Shown here piece after piece: positions 44,196 to 52,987 of a stretch of 64,000 nt of DNA (position 1 is its first letter; every line of letters begins with the position of its first letter). The notes beneath the pieces are model-generated. The model was not told the origin of the DNA. It did no database searches and saw only the letters and a list, made by a program, of their open reading frames with translations. Origin of the DNA: an uncultured Prevotellaceae bacterium. GTDB lineage: Bacteria; Bacteroidota; Bacteroidia; Bacteroidales; Bacteroidaceae. The position numbers and the translations under genes were made by a program. The stretch lies in contig CAMHJQ010000005.1 of NCBI GenBank assembly GCA_946185485.1, positions 62,001 to 126,000 of the forward strand, given 5' to 3'.

Positions 44196-46400
44196 TCAGA
44201 AATAAGTTTTCATTATCGCTTGTATTCGCTGCTTCAAATACGTCTGCCTTTCCACGAAAAGGCGACGGTTCTTAACGTAGAGATTGGTGACCGCAGCATA
44301 AAAGGCCTGCTTGTCGCCAATGATGATGCAACGCTCCTTGGCACGGGTAATAGCCGTATAGACAAGGTTACGCTGCAACATGATATAGGACGTGTTGAGA
44401 ATGGGGATGACAACAGTGTTGTACTCTGACCCCTGGGACTTGTGAATGGTCGTCGCATACGACAGACACAGTTCATCCAAGTCGTCTTCCTCATATTTCA
44501 CGGATGATTCGCCATCGGGATAGTCAACGAGCATAAAGCCCATTTCTTCATCCACCAAGCGGATAATCCCGATATCGCCATTGAACACGCCTTTGTCATA
44601 GTCGTTTTTCATCTGCATCACCCTGTCACCTTCTCGGAAGAATGTATCACCATACTGTAGGGACTTACCCGTTGGGTTAAGCCTCTCCTGTAGCACCTTG
44701 TTCAACGTAGAACAAGAGGTGATACCATTTGATCTTTTGGGACAGAGTACCTGTATTTCATCAACACTAAGCCTATATGCTTTGGGAAGGCGCTCAGAGA
44801 CAAGGGTAAGGATTTCATCGGGAACACTCTCTTCGTTTTTGTTCTCGATAAAGAAAAAATCCTTGCTTCCCTTGTTGACAAGATAAGGCATCCTGCCTTC
44901 CTTGACATCCTTCGCAACCCAAGGAATACGGCTGTCTGCCTGCTGTCGGTGGATAGTGTCAAGCCTGACAACGGGGATATCGCCGCTGTCTATGAGATCT
45001 TTCAGAACATTACCGGCTCCAACGCTGGGTAACTGGTCCACATCACCGACAATAACCAGACGCTTTCGTGGTGTCAGAGCCTTCAAAAGACTTTGGAACA
45101 GCAGCAAATCAACCATGGAAAACTCATCGATGACAATCACATCCTCTTCGAGGCTGTTCGTCTCGTTGTACTTGAAGCCGTTCACCTCCCAACTGAAGTT
45201 AAGCAGTCGGTGAATCGTCATGGCATCATAGCCAGTGCTTTCCTTTGCCCGCTTGGCAGCACGTCCCGTAGGAGCGCAGACGGCAATGCTATACTGGCAA
45301 AGCCTGAGTGCAAGGAGTATACCCTCCAGAACGGTAGTCTTGCCAGTACCAGGCCCACCCGTGAGAATCATCACTCGGTGGTGTAATGCCTGATGGATGG
45401 CTATTTTCTGGATTTCGTCGTACTGCATACGCTTTTCGATCTGGATGTTGTTGATGGCATACGCGGCTATTGAATCCATGTTCCCAACATCGCCATATTC
45501 TGGCTCTTTGAGCATGGCAACGATTTTCCTCGCACAGTAGAACTCAGCGTCGTAATACTCGGAAAGGTAAACCATCCCTGTATCGTTGATAATCTTACCG
45601 CGTTTGATATTTGCCATCACTGCAACCTCCACCTTCTCGCTTCCGGCATTCAGGATTTCCTCTGCTGATTTCAGCAGTTGGTCGAAAAGGATGTAGCAGT
45701 CGCCTTGGTGTACCAGTTCGGACATCACAAACAGTACGCCTGCATTCAGCCTACGTGGATCATCATCGACAAACCCCATCGCCTTCGCTATCCTGTCGGC
45801 AATCTTGAAACTGATGCCGTCTATTGACTCTATCAGACAATACGGGTTTTCTCTCACGGTCTGCACGGCTGTATAGCCATAGACCTTGATGATTTTCTTC
45901 ACATAGACGTAACTGATGCCGAAACTGGAGAGGAAGACCATCACATCACGCTCCAAGGATTGCTGCTTCATGAACTTCGAGGCTCGTTCTGCCCTATCCT
46001 TGCCAAAACGGGGAATCTCAGTAAGTCTGAGGGGGTAATTCTCGATAATCTCAAAGGTCTCGTGACCGAATCGGGCCACGATGGCATGGGCGAATTTCTT
46101 TCCTATTCCCCTGATCTTGCCACTGGCAAGGTATTTCTCTATGCCTAACAGTGTCTCAGGACGGACTTCCATCCATGACACAGCGGCAAACTGCTGGCCG
46201 TACTTATCGTGCTGTTTCCAGCAGCCTTCCACATCAAGAAGCACTCCTTCAGCAACAGCGAAGGAATTGCCTGTAACCACCATCTCTTTACCGTTATCCT
46301 CACGGATAGCAGCAAAGACGCTATAGCCGTTGTCAGGCGCAAAATAGATGGTGCGCTTGACTGTGCAGCGGATGTGGATATATTTCTCTTCTGTCATCAT
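44196..46400 (-). CDS. RecD-like (RecD2-type) DNA helicase
   Basis: 734 residues. An N-terminal beta domain (VKRTIYFAPDNGYSVFAA), a helix-hairpin-helix region, then superfamily 1B helicase motifs: Walker A LTGGPGTGKTT near 345, IVIDEFSMVD near 422, GDVDQLPSVGAG, and C-terminal YATTIHKSQGSEYN and AITRAKERC. RecD2 enzymes unwind 5'-3' outside RecBCD. A role in element replication or repair is inferred from the neighbouring replication genes. Confidence 0.92.
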   Translation of the reverse strand: MMTEEKYIHIRCTVKRTIYFAPDNGYSVFAAIREDNGKEMVVTGNSFAVAEGVLLDVEGCWKQHDKYGQQFAAVSWMEVRPETLLGIEKYLASGKIRGIGKKFAHAIVARFGHETFEIIENYPLRLTEIPRFGKDRAERASKFMKQQSLERDVMVFLSSFGISYVYVKKIIKVYGYTAVQTVRENPYCLIESIDGISFKIADRIAKAMGFVDDDPRRLNAGVLFVMSELVHQGDCYILFDQLLKSAEEILNAGSEKVEVAVMANIKRGKIINDTGMVYLSEYYDAEFYCARKIVAMLKEPEYGDVGNMDSIAAYAINNIQIEKRMQYDEIQKIAIHQALHHRVMILTGGPGTGKTTVLEGILLALRLCQYSIAVCAPTGRAAKRAKESTGYDAMTIHRLLNFSWEVNGFKYNETNSLEEDVIVIDEFSMVDLLLFQSLLKALTPRKRLVIVGDVDQLPSVGAGNVLKDLIDSGDIPVVRLDTIHRQQADSRIPWVAKDVKEGRMPYLVNKGSKDFFFIENKNEESVPDEILTLVSERLPKAYRLSVDEIQVLCPKRSNGITSCSTLNKVLQERLNPTGKSLQYGDTFFREGDRVMQMKNDYDKGVFNGDIGIIRLVDEEMGFMLVDYPDGESSVKYEEDDLDELCLSYATTIHKSQGSEYNTVVIPILNTSYIMLQRNLVYTAITRAKERCIIIGDKQAFYAAVTNLYVKNRRLFVERQTYLKQRIQAIMKTYF

Positions 46401-46406
46401 TTGACT

Positions 46407-46589
46407 TCACTTCTTTTCATTCGTTTCGCTCGATTCCTTGAAACATGCCTTAAACACATCTTCTGGCATGACGTGCATCCCACCGGGGTACTTGACATAG
46501 TACCCGAAGGCATTGCTCTTGACTTCGTATATCCCACCAACATGTATGGCAGGGTTATTCAAACTCTTGACACATCTCATCATCATCAT
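46407..46589 (-). CDS. Small conserved phage-type protein
   Basis: 60 residues (start among four consecutive ATG codons). VGGIYEVKSNAFGYYVKYPGG and DVFKACFKE give a small SH3-like beta pattern seen in short phage proteins. Function unknown. Sits just upstream of the recD-like gene. Confidence 0.55.
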   Translation of the reverse strand: MMMMRCVKSLNNPAIHVGGIYEVKSNAFGYYVKYPGGMHVMPEDVFKACFKESSETNEKK

Positions 46590-46593
46590 CGTT

Positions 46594-47619
46594 TCACTCC
46601 TTTTGCATTGTTATGTGATGCTTAGCCAGATAGTCCTTTGGACTGTACTTATAGCGCAACTTGAAACCATACTCCATCTGTTCAAGTACGTCCTTTTCAA
46701 GGCCGAGAGAATTTGAGACGATACGCTTTGCTGACTCAATGGCACCTTCAACCTCACGCTTCTTTTTCATGTTCTCCTTCTCTGTGATAGGATTCACCTT
46801 TTCTTGCGTCGCTTGTTCAGTAATCTTATACTGGACTTTCGTCTGAGGAAAATACCTGCCTATAGCACTTGAAAATAGCCTGATATGCTGCCCTTCGACC
46901 AGTTCATAATCCTCTTTTGATATTTTGAAAAGAAGCGCACCGTCCTCTTTGTCATAGTTGACAAACTCCATTCTAGAGAAAGGATCAGGCAATTCATGTT
47001 CCTGGCAGTATTTCGTTAGCGCTCTCTGGCATCGCCACCACTGGCTTTCTGCCTTATGCCGTAACACTAACTGCTCATCGTCTAACGACTTCTGAGCGAA
47101 ATATTCCTCATTCAGGTACGATTGTTTTTTGGCTTCGCACTCAGCCACGAAGTCCTTCAAGGCGCAGGTGATGACCATTGGGTCAACCTTACCCCAGAAC
47201 TTTCCGAAATACCCACACTTGAACTTGTAGAAAAAAAGTTGGATGATGGAATACTTGACATCCTTGTATTCCTGGGCAATCAGATACGCAAGACTTTCTG
47301 CCTGCTTTTCGTCCATGTTCTTAGAGCCTGAGAACTTGTTCAGGTCATTCACAAGGATATCAAGCCATTTGGCAGAAGTATTTTCACCAATCGCAATATC
47401 CAGCATTTCAAGCGTGGAATAGTCCCCCATGATGGTCTTGCGCTCATCAACCGCTAAAACCATTTGGGTGTCTGGATTGTATTTTGAGGCAAAAACCTCA
47501 AACGACGGGAAGTTCTGTCTTAGGCTGACCAGCCGCTGCTGACATTCTTTCGAGAGTTCTGAGTGTTCCCGCATCGATGTCCTCGCGAGTGCGATAGCCG
47601 TTGTTACCGTTTGTTCCAT
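46594..47619 (-). CDS. DUF6633-like mobile-element protein
   Basis: 341 residues. The middle region IIQLFFYKFKCGYFGKFWG followed by VDPMVITCALKDF resembles a family (DUF6633 type, recalled from memory) found next to replication genes in Bacteroidales phages. Helical overall. The listed start overlaps the upstream gene by 122 bases; an ATG at 47574 is an alternative. Likely replication-associated. Confidence 0.6.
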   Translation of the reverse strand: MEQTVTTAIALARTSMREHSELSKECQQRLVSLRQNFPSFEVFASKYNPDTQMVLAVDERKTIMGDYSTLEMLDIAIGENTSAKWLDILVNDLNKFSGSKNMDEKQAESLAYLIAQEYKDVKYSIIQLFFYKFKCGYFGKFWGKVDPMVITCALKDFVAECEAKKQSYLNEEYFAQKSLDDEQLVLRHKAESQWWRCQRALTKYCQEHELPDPFSRMEFVNYDKEDGALLFKISKEDYELVEGQHIRLFSSAIGRYFPQTKVQYKITEQATQEKVNPITEKENMKKKREVEGAIESAKRIVSNSLGLEKDVLEQMEYGFKLRYKYSPKDYLAKHHITMQKE

Positions 47620-48484
47620 AAGAATTTTGATTTTTGTTTGACTTATCTTCCTGAATGAGTAGCCAGTTCACAAAGTGAGACTTTGCATCGCCAAGGTGAA
47701 CATGGCTCTTGCCTTTAATCTTTACCTCACCTGCCCAGCGTATAAGATAATCCTGTAGTAGCGTTAAATCGCAGTTAAGGAATTTGAAACGCATGAAAAT
47801 CTGCTCTTTCCACAGTTCACTCGATAAGAGTTCAGTAACCTCTTCATCAACGCTGTCGTACACCTTCTGGTCTGATTCCGACCACTGCCCCGGTTCTGTC
47901 TCGCGTGCGCGGATATCCGCACTCGAAGAGTGCTTTATTTTCTTTTCTTTTTCTTTCTTTTGTGCACTTTTTCCAGAATTTTCGGGGGTTTCTTCCGTAT
48001 TATCTTTTGTTTCTTCGGAAATAATCGGGGTTTCTTCGGAAGAAAAGAGGTTTCCTTCTGAATTAACCTTGTTTTTCTTAATTTGAGAAGACGGAAGGCA
48101 AACCAGTAGGTACGGCAGATTATCCGAGAGTTTGCGCTTGGCATTGAGCCAGGCAGCAAAATACCTCTTCTGGATGCCGGAGGATGTAAGGACTTTCTGA
48201 TCCTTATACATGGTGGCATCGAACAGCCCTAATTCTACGGCGGAGTTGATGACTTTGAGGATATAATCCTCACCGAGGTGGGTTTGTTCGTCTAAATAGA
48301 ATGGAATATCTGAATCCCACGCTATATAGTAGCCTTTGTCGTATATCATACACAGCAGTATATGGTATACAACGACAGCTTGAACTCCACCATTGTATTT
48401 GATGAGCTTCCGGATTTTGATGTCTTGATAGAAGCTGCAATCGGTGGGGAAATAATCAAGACCTTGTTTAAGTGGTCGAGCCAT
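47498..48484 (-). CDS. DUF4373 (Lin1244/Lin1753-like) replication protein
   Basis: 328 residues. The N-terminal MARPLKQGLDYFPTDCSFYQ and IKIRKLIKYNGGVQAVVVY with IYDKGYYIAW are the winged-helix DUF4373 signature of phage/plasmid replication initiators. The centre is a repetitive EE/T/S linker (SEETPIISEETKDNTEETPE), and a second helical domain follows. Probably recognises an origin or loads the helicase. Confidence 0.8.
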   Translation of the reverse strand: MARPLKQGLDYFPTDCSFYQDIKIRKLIKYNGGVQAVVVYHILLCMIYDKGYYIAWDSDIPFYLDEQTHLGEDYILKVINSAVELGLFDATMYKDQKVLTSSGIQKRYFAAWLNAKRKLSDNLPYLLVCLPSSQIKKNKVNSEGNLFSSEETPIISEETKDNTEETPENSGKSAQKKEKEKKIKHSSSADIRARETEPGQWSESDQKVYDSVDEEVTELLSSELWKEQIFMRFKFLNCDLTLLQDYLIRWAGEVKIKGKSHVHLGDAKSHFVNWLLIQEDKSNKNQNSYGTNGNNGYRTREDIDAGTLRTLERMSAAAGQPKTELPVV

Positions 48485-48539
48485 AATTTCTTTAATTTAA
48501 TAAAAAAACATGCTGAGATAATAACTTTAAGATAGTTTA

Positions 48540-48571
48540 TTCGGAAATAATCGGGGTTTCTTCGGAAGAAA
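48540..48571. repeat. 32-bp direct duplication of a segment inside the DUF4373 gene
   Basis: The 32 bases are identical to 48014-48045, which encode part of the SEETPIISEET linker. This copy lies in the 114-base non-coding gap upstream of that gene. No other function is visible. Confidence 0.6.
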
Positions 48572-48598
48572 CTCATATTTATTCCGAATTTACCCAAA

Positions 48599-48823
48599 TT
48601 ATATATCTTCTGGCTTATTAAAGCCGTCCATTAACACTGCTATTGCTCTCTCTTGTGAGACTGCAACGCTCATTCCCTCACGGCTTGCCAATTCAAACTC
48701 TTCGGCAGCGGCTTCGGCGCGAGAGTTGATGAAATTGTCATCCGTTTGTCGGGGGTCGTTCTCTTCCTGAAGGTATTTCAGGAGATAAAGACCATAATAG
48801 TCAAATTCAATTTTTCTGCCCAT
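48599..48823 (-). CDS. DUF1896-like small protein
   Basis: 74 residues. The pattern YYGLYLLKYLQEE, then FINSRAEAAAEEFELASREG and RAIAVLMDGF fits DUF1896, a small helical family frequent on Bacteroidetes conjugative elements. Function unknown. Confidence 0.65.
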   Translation of the reverse strand: MGRKIEFDYYGLYLLKYLQEENDPRQTDDNFINSRAEAAAEEFELASREGMSVAVSQERAIAVLMDGFNKPEDI

Positions 48824-48880
48824 AATGCTAAAATTTTAAATTTTTATATATTCTTATATTAGTATTTTCATATTATAATA

Positions 48881-49282
48881 TTACAATAATTCTGTATATA
48901 CATATATATACCTGTCAGTATAGAGGCATTCCCAATGACAGCCTATCGGCATCATCTTTTTATGCTCTTCTTTTTCATCAAGACGGAGTTCTTTGAACAC
49001 CTTATCATGCTTTACTTTGATGACAGTTACCTCAAATGCTATTAGCAAAAAGCAAAAGACTGTCAGAACTATGAGAGAAATCCATTTCTTCAAGGGTATC
49101 TTCCTGACATTTTCATCTTTTTGGATGAACATCTGAGCAAAGATGAAAATCCAACAGAACACGATAAGCGTTACAAATAGCAACGGTAGGATCATGAAGA
49201 GGTCATATCCCCAGCAGGGATAGCCTTTGGCGATATGTTGAAACATATCAATGCCAAGCAGATAGCAGGTGTTCTCCATCAT
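48881..49282 (-). CDS. Membrane protein, unknown
   Basis: 133 residues with two membrane helices (LFMILPLLFVTLIVFCWIFI and LIVLTVFCFLLIAFEVTVI). Not recognised. Overlaps the upstream gene by 4 bases. First of several small membrane proteins in this operon region. Confidence 0.6.
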   Translation of the reverse strand: MMENTCYLLGIDMFQHIAKGYPCWGYDLFMILPLLFVTLIVFCWIFIFAQMFIQKDENVRKIPLKKWISLIVLTVFCFLLIAFEVTVIKVKHDKVFKELRLDEKEEHKKMMPIGCHWECLYTDRYIYVYTELL

Positions 49283-49947
49283 CCATCCCTCCTTTCCTTA
49301 AAGGCTGTGCCTATATCGTTGATACAGTGTTCCGTCTCAGGATCATCCTTGATGCCAAGGCCGCCTTCTTTCTTACTGGCACAATGGGAACACAAGGTAA
49401 AGGTGTCATCCACCCAGAAACAGTTTCCGTATTCGGGATGATAGCAGGGATTCTCTTCTGTGCATCCGCACACACGGCAAACACCAGGTATAGGTTCATC
49501 TACCCATTTGTAGATATCCTCCACCTTATAGGTATAGCCATCAAAAAGCAGATACATCAACTCAGGCTTGGCGGTAGAACCGATATCAAGAACGAACACA
49601 CGCTTTCCTTGGCCAGACATCCATCCTGCCTCACAGTGAGCCGAACGGCCACATGGCACAAGTAAGATGCAGGTGTCGGCATCGGACATTGCTTCAGAAT
49701 GCCCTTTGAAACGCTCAATCGCTTTCTTATCCTGAAGCATTGCCTCAAAATTCTCTGGGGTAAGTGCGTTCTGTTGATAGGCTGACTTTAAACCGTGCCT
49801 ACTACTGACACTTTCCCATACATTATGGTCATTCCGCCCTTCTGGATGACGAAAGTCATATACCAAATGACCTCGTTTTCTAAGTTCTTTTACTAAACTC
49901 TGCTGCATCATATTACGCCAGCTGCTTGCTACATAGATTCTTGACAT
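49279..49947 (-). CDS. Nucleoside 2-deoxyribosyltransferase-like protein with zinc ribbon
   Basis: 222 residues. N-terminal IYVASSWRN, then GHLVYDFRHP and SDADTCILLVPCGRSAHCEAGW, the fold of nucleoside deoxyribosyltransferase-like (DUF4406-type) phage proteins. C-terminal CRVCGCTEENPC and CSHC form a zinc ribbon near 155-190. Possible nucleotide-cleaving or sensing role; activity unproven. Confidence 0.7.
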   Translation of the reverse strand: MSRIYVASSWRNMMQQSLVKELRKRGHLVYDFRHPEGRNDHNVWESVSSRHGLKSAYQQNALTPENFEAMLQDKKAIERFKGHSEAMSDADTCILLVPCGRSAHCEAGWMSGQGKRVFVLDIGSTAKPELMYLLFDGYTYKVEDIYKWVDEPIPGVCRVCGCTEENPCYHPEYGNCFWVDDTFTLCSHCASKKEGGLGIKDDPETEHCINDIGTAFKERRDG

Positions 49948-49966
49948 AAATATATTTTTTTATTAA

Positions 49967-50101
49967 TTACTGATAAGGACATTCTTGACGGCTGTTGCAG
50001 TCATCTTCTGTACACTGGCAACAAGGTATCATCTTGTCACAGCAAGGATAAAGCCTCACTTGACACTCTTTACAGTTCTTTTTCTTCTTCTCCTGGCTCA
50101 T
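49967..50101 (-). CDS. Cysteine-rich 44-residue protein
   Basis: A short ORF with eight cysteines (KNCKEC, YPCC, PCCQC, DDC, QEC). It overlaps the previous gene by 4 bases (ATGA), which supports translation. Probably a small zinc-binding protein; not recognised. Confidence 0.5.
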   Translation of the reverse strand: MSQEKKKKNCKECQVRLYPCCDKMIPCCQCTEDDCNSRQECPYQ

Positions 50102-50331
50102 AGTCTGGGATAAAAATGATAGTTATATACCGCCACTGCCAGCAGAACCGCAAAGATAATACTGGAAAGTACCAACACTCTCGTATAGAACTTAACGCTC
50201 AATACACTCTGGGCATAGTCTTCACTTGACTTGTCTGATATGTTCCAGACGTTAAACAGTTCTAAGGCTGTCATAATGGCCATACAGATGACAAAGGAGA
50301 CCATAGAAATGAGAATAGTGTAGATATTCAT
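50098..50331 (-). CDS. Small membrane protein
   Basis: 77 residues with two helices (ILISMVSFVICMAIMTALEL and VLVLSSIIFAVLLAVAVYNY). Unknown function. Follows the previous gene after 1 base. Confidence 0.55.
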   Translation of the reverse strand: MNIYTILISMVSFVICMAIMTALELFNVWNISDKSSEDYAQSVLSVKFYTRVLVLSSIIFAVLLAVAVYNYHFYPRL

Positions 50332-50332
50332 A

Positions 50333-50743
50333 TTATCTTTCGTTTTTTAGTTGTATAAACAATGAGCATAACAGTAAAATAACAGAGGCAAAATAGAGAA
50401 TGGCCGCTACAGGGCGGAACCAATAGCCAAAATGACTTGCAACAAAGTCAAAATTCAAAACCATAGTAAAGCCCACAAGACACCAGGACAGATTAACCAT
50501 AATGGCTTTCTTCTTCTCACGCATCTTGATTTGCTTATCAGTCAGCGGACGCTTTTCGCGTTCGGAAATTGTTAAGCCGTCGGAGCCTATCTTTTCAAAA
50601 TGCTTACCTTCCTCACAAATAGAGCATCGTCGACATACGCTGACTGGTGCATTGCAGAGGAAGTTACTCTCATCTGACGATACTATCTTGTAGCCCTTGC
50701 GGGTCATTTCTTCAACTAATATGTCTTTATCTCTTTTCTCCAT
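50333..50743 (-). CDS. Small membrane protein with cysteine cluster
   Basis: 136 residues. A CNAPVSVCRRCSIC segment near residue 30 is followed by two hydrophobic helices in the second half (VNLSWCLVGFTMVLNFDFV and AAILYFASVILLLCSLFI). Not recognised. Confidence 0.55.
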   Translation of the reverse strand: MEKRDKDILVEEMTRKGYKIVSSDESNFLCNAPVSVCRRCSICEEGKHFEKIGSDGLTISEREKRPLTDKQIKMREKKKAIMVNLSWCLVGFTMVLNFDFVASHFGYWFRPVAAILYFASVILLLCSLFIQLKNER

Positions 50744-50746
50744 AGT

Positions 50747-51103
50747 TCATTTTGTTTTAGGGATTATAGGATAATAGGGCAAAATGCCTTTAACCAGTTT
50801 CTTCGCATCGGAAAGCGACGGTAACAAAGGTTGTTGGGAAAGGATGCTGTCAAGGTCTCGCTTGACTTCATCCTTCGTCTGAGGCAAAGAGACATAAATG
50901 CCTCTCTTGATAATATCTGCATGAAGAGCAGCCATCGAGAAGAATTTTCTGGGAGGAAAAGGACAAACTACCAATTCTGACACACTTACAGTTGCGTCGA
51001 TGCTTGGTGTTTCTCCTAACATAACAGGTTTTTCCAAAGGAGCGAAAAACGCTCTAAGGTCAACCTTCAGATGATAATCTTCCTTTCTCTTATTCATATT
51101 CAA
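50747..51103 (-). CDS. Hypothetical protein, coupled to the adenine methyltransferase
   Basis: 118 residues; not recognised, soluble. Its ATG overlaps the stop of the methyltransferase gene (ATGA), so the two are probably translated together. Confidence 0.6.
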   Translation of the reverse strand: MNMNKRKEDYHLKVDLRAFFAPLEKPVMLGETPSIDATVSVSELVVCPFPPRKFFSMAALHADIIKRGIYVSLPQTKDEVKRDLDSILSQQPLLPSLSDAKKLVKGILPYYPIIPKTK

Positions 51104-51912
51104 AATAGCATTGGTTGTAAATCATAGTTATACACCATCACCTCTTGCTTGCGCCTGTTATGACCGCCGAAATTAGCAACTCTCAAAGCTATATCCTTCA
51201 CGGCTATGTTCCAGCCGTTCTCGGTAATATAACGAGTAAGCAACTCACTCTGGAAGTTACACAGCAGGAACTTTCCTTTCAGGGTGGTAAGTCTTTCCAA
51301 TAACTTTTCAAAGTCATCGAAGCCAAAGCCACTATAGTGTTTCTGCACGCATCCGGGGTATGGTGGATCAAGGAAGAAGAATGTTTCTTCTCGGTCACGC
51401 TGGTCGATAACTGACATAGCATCACGGCAGCTTATCTGCACATGTTTCAGCCGCTCATGGATGGCCTGAGAGAAATCCCTACGGTAGTTATCCATCACGA
51501 CACCGCTATGACTGCCAGCGGTACCGTTGTCCCATTTCCATCCTCCGCTCGGTGAGCCGGAGAAGGACATGTTGGTGACAAGCCATGTGGCCCAGGCTAT
51601 ATCAAGTTTACCCCCCCCACTTGGAGTTTTCCAGAGTTCATACGCTTTCTTGTAGGAACGTTCAGAGTGTAAGGTGTGCTGTATCTTATCCATCAGAAGC
51701 GGGAACAGCGCCGCATCCTGACATACCTCATAGAAGGTGACAAGGTTATCGTTGATGTCATTGATGACTTCAAGGTAACTCTTGCCTTTGGCGAAAAATA
51801 CCGCACCGCCGCCAAAGTATGGCTCGACATAGACACGGTGAGCAGGTATCATCTGTAGGATGGTACTCGCAAGTTGCTGCTTGCCGCCGTAGTATGTAAT
51901 CGGTGTTCGCAT
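51100..51912 (-). CDS. D12-class DNA adenine methyltransferase with G8 tract
   Basis: 270 residues, the usual Dam length. Motifs: YYGGKQQL at the start, VEPYFGGGAVFF (SAM site) near 30, catalytic FLDPPYPGC near 190. It methylates adenine at a specific site, possibly GATC, though specificity is not readable from the sequence. The coding strand has eight G in a row (51611-51618) at codons 99-101; a one-base change would end the protein early. Confidence 0.92.
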   Translation of the reverse strand: MRTPITYYGGKQQLASTILQMIPAHRVYVEPYFGGGAVFFAKGKSYLEVINDINDNLVTFYEVCQDAALFPLLMDKIQHTLHSERSYKKAYELWKTPSGGGKLDIAWATWLVTNMSFSGSPSGGWKWDNGTAGSHSGVVMDNYRRDFSQAIHERLKHVQISCRDAMSVIDQRDREETFFFLDPPYPGCVQKHYSGFGFDDFEKLLERLTTLKGKFLLCNFQSELLTRYITENGWNIAVKDIALRVANFGGHNRRKQEVMVYNYDLQPMLF

Positions 51913-51931
51913 CTATTATGAATTAACTGTG

Positions 51932-52117
51932 TTAAATTTCACTCTCACTTTTTAAATCCCAGTTGAAAAGTATAAAGCTCACGCCTGCAAGGATAACAAG
52001 AGCCTCCAGTGTATTTTTCCACCCTCCAGTGTATAGCATACCAAGTATTAGGGCTACAGGAAAGCCGTAAACGGCGATTCTAACAGTCTTGAACAATATA
52101 TTTCTCATAACGATCAC
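51932..52117 (-). CDS. Small membrane protein
   Basis: 61 residues with two helices (VRIAVYGFPVALILGMLYT and LEALVILAGVSFILFNW). Function unknown. Confidence 0.55.
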   Translation of the reverse strand: MIVMRNILFKTVRIAVYGFPVALILGMLYTGGWKNTLEALVILAGVSFILFNWDLKSESEI

Positions 52118-52121
52118 TTCT

Positions 52122-52289
52122 TTAGTGATTACTTGGTGTCACTGGAAGAAAATCACGATGATCCTCTCCGCAGTCGTTCTGCCACCACCAGTTTCCTTCC
52201 GGAAGTTTCTTCCCTTCCGTATAGCGGACGCAACGCTCTCTGAGCGGGCATCCTACGCCATAGCAATATTTAAATTCTTTACTTTCCAT
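52122..52289 (-). CDS. Small cysteine-containing phage-type protein
   Basis: 55 residues (below the usual ORF length cut-off). KYCYGVGCPLRERCVRYTEG and LPEGNWWWQNDC recall a small family in Bacteroidales phages and plasmids. Four cysteines suggest metal binding. The next ATG is 4 bases after its stop. Confidence 0.6.
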   Translation of the reverse strand: MESKEFKYCYGVGCPLRERCVRYTEGKKLPEGNWWWQNDCGEDHRDFLPVTPSNH

Positions 52290-52306
52290 ATTTTCATGTT
52301 TTTATA

Positions 52307-52954
52307 TTATGATGTTTGTTTCTTTTCCTCTGGCAGCAGTTCATCTGAATAGAACCAGGAGGTGATACGGGAAATACGAGTGAAGAAAGGCCATGCCATG
52401 CGGTTGTTCTTGGGATTCGGATAAACCTTAATGCCCTTACTGCTCAGTGTAATCAACTCACGACCAGCCTCTGGCTCTTCTGAAGCATCGCGCCAAAGAC
52501 CATGAATAGTTCGCTTACTGTCATCATCAGCAGACGTACTTTCATCGAGAGTGGATTTTTCAAGTGCAACACACTCGATAATCCTGTCCTTGAAAATACT
52601 GACTACATCAGCATCTGGCTTGGCATGATTCTTGGCATAATCAAGCATAGATGCCAGTGTGGTTTCAAGAACTGACTCTCCCGAATCAGGTATCACGATA
52701 TATAATTCTCCACCTGATGATGGTACATAATTTGAGGGAATGCCTTGAAGGTTAAACGCTTTGGGGCGTTCCTCTTCCCAAGTGTTCTCACCTTCATAGT
52801 CTGTCTGCTTTTCCATCAGACAGCCAAGAATAGGATAGTTACCCTTCAACTCCCAACTAAGGATCTGAACAGGGCGGTCATCCTTTGTGACAACCTTAAA
52901 TTCGCCACTTTCTATCTCTGGACGGAATTTCGCGTCGAATGGAATCTTTTTCAT
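52307..52954 (-). CDS. Conserved phage-type hypothetical protein
   Basis: 215 residues. The start PFDAKFRPEIESGEFKVVT with RPVQIL and YPILGCL is a pattern repeated in many Bacteroidales phage proteins of unknown function. The C-terminal half is unrecognised. Confidence 0.6.
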   Translation of the reverse strand: MKKIPFDAKFRPEIESGEFKVVTKDDRPVQILSWELKGNYPILGCLMEKQTDYEGENTWEEERPKAFNLQGIPSNYVPSSGGELYIVIPDSGESVLETTLASMLDYAKNHAKPDADVVSIFKDRIIECVALEKSTLDESTSADDDSKRTIHGLWRDASEEPEAGRELITLSSKGIKVYPNPKNNRMAWPFFTRISRITSWFYSDELLPEEKKQTS

Positions 52955-52987
52955 ATTAATATATTATTATATTTCTTTATATACATA

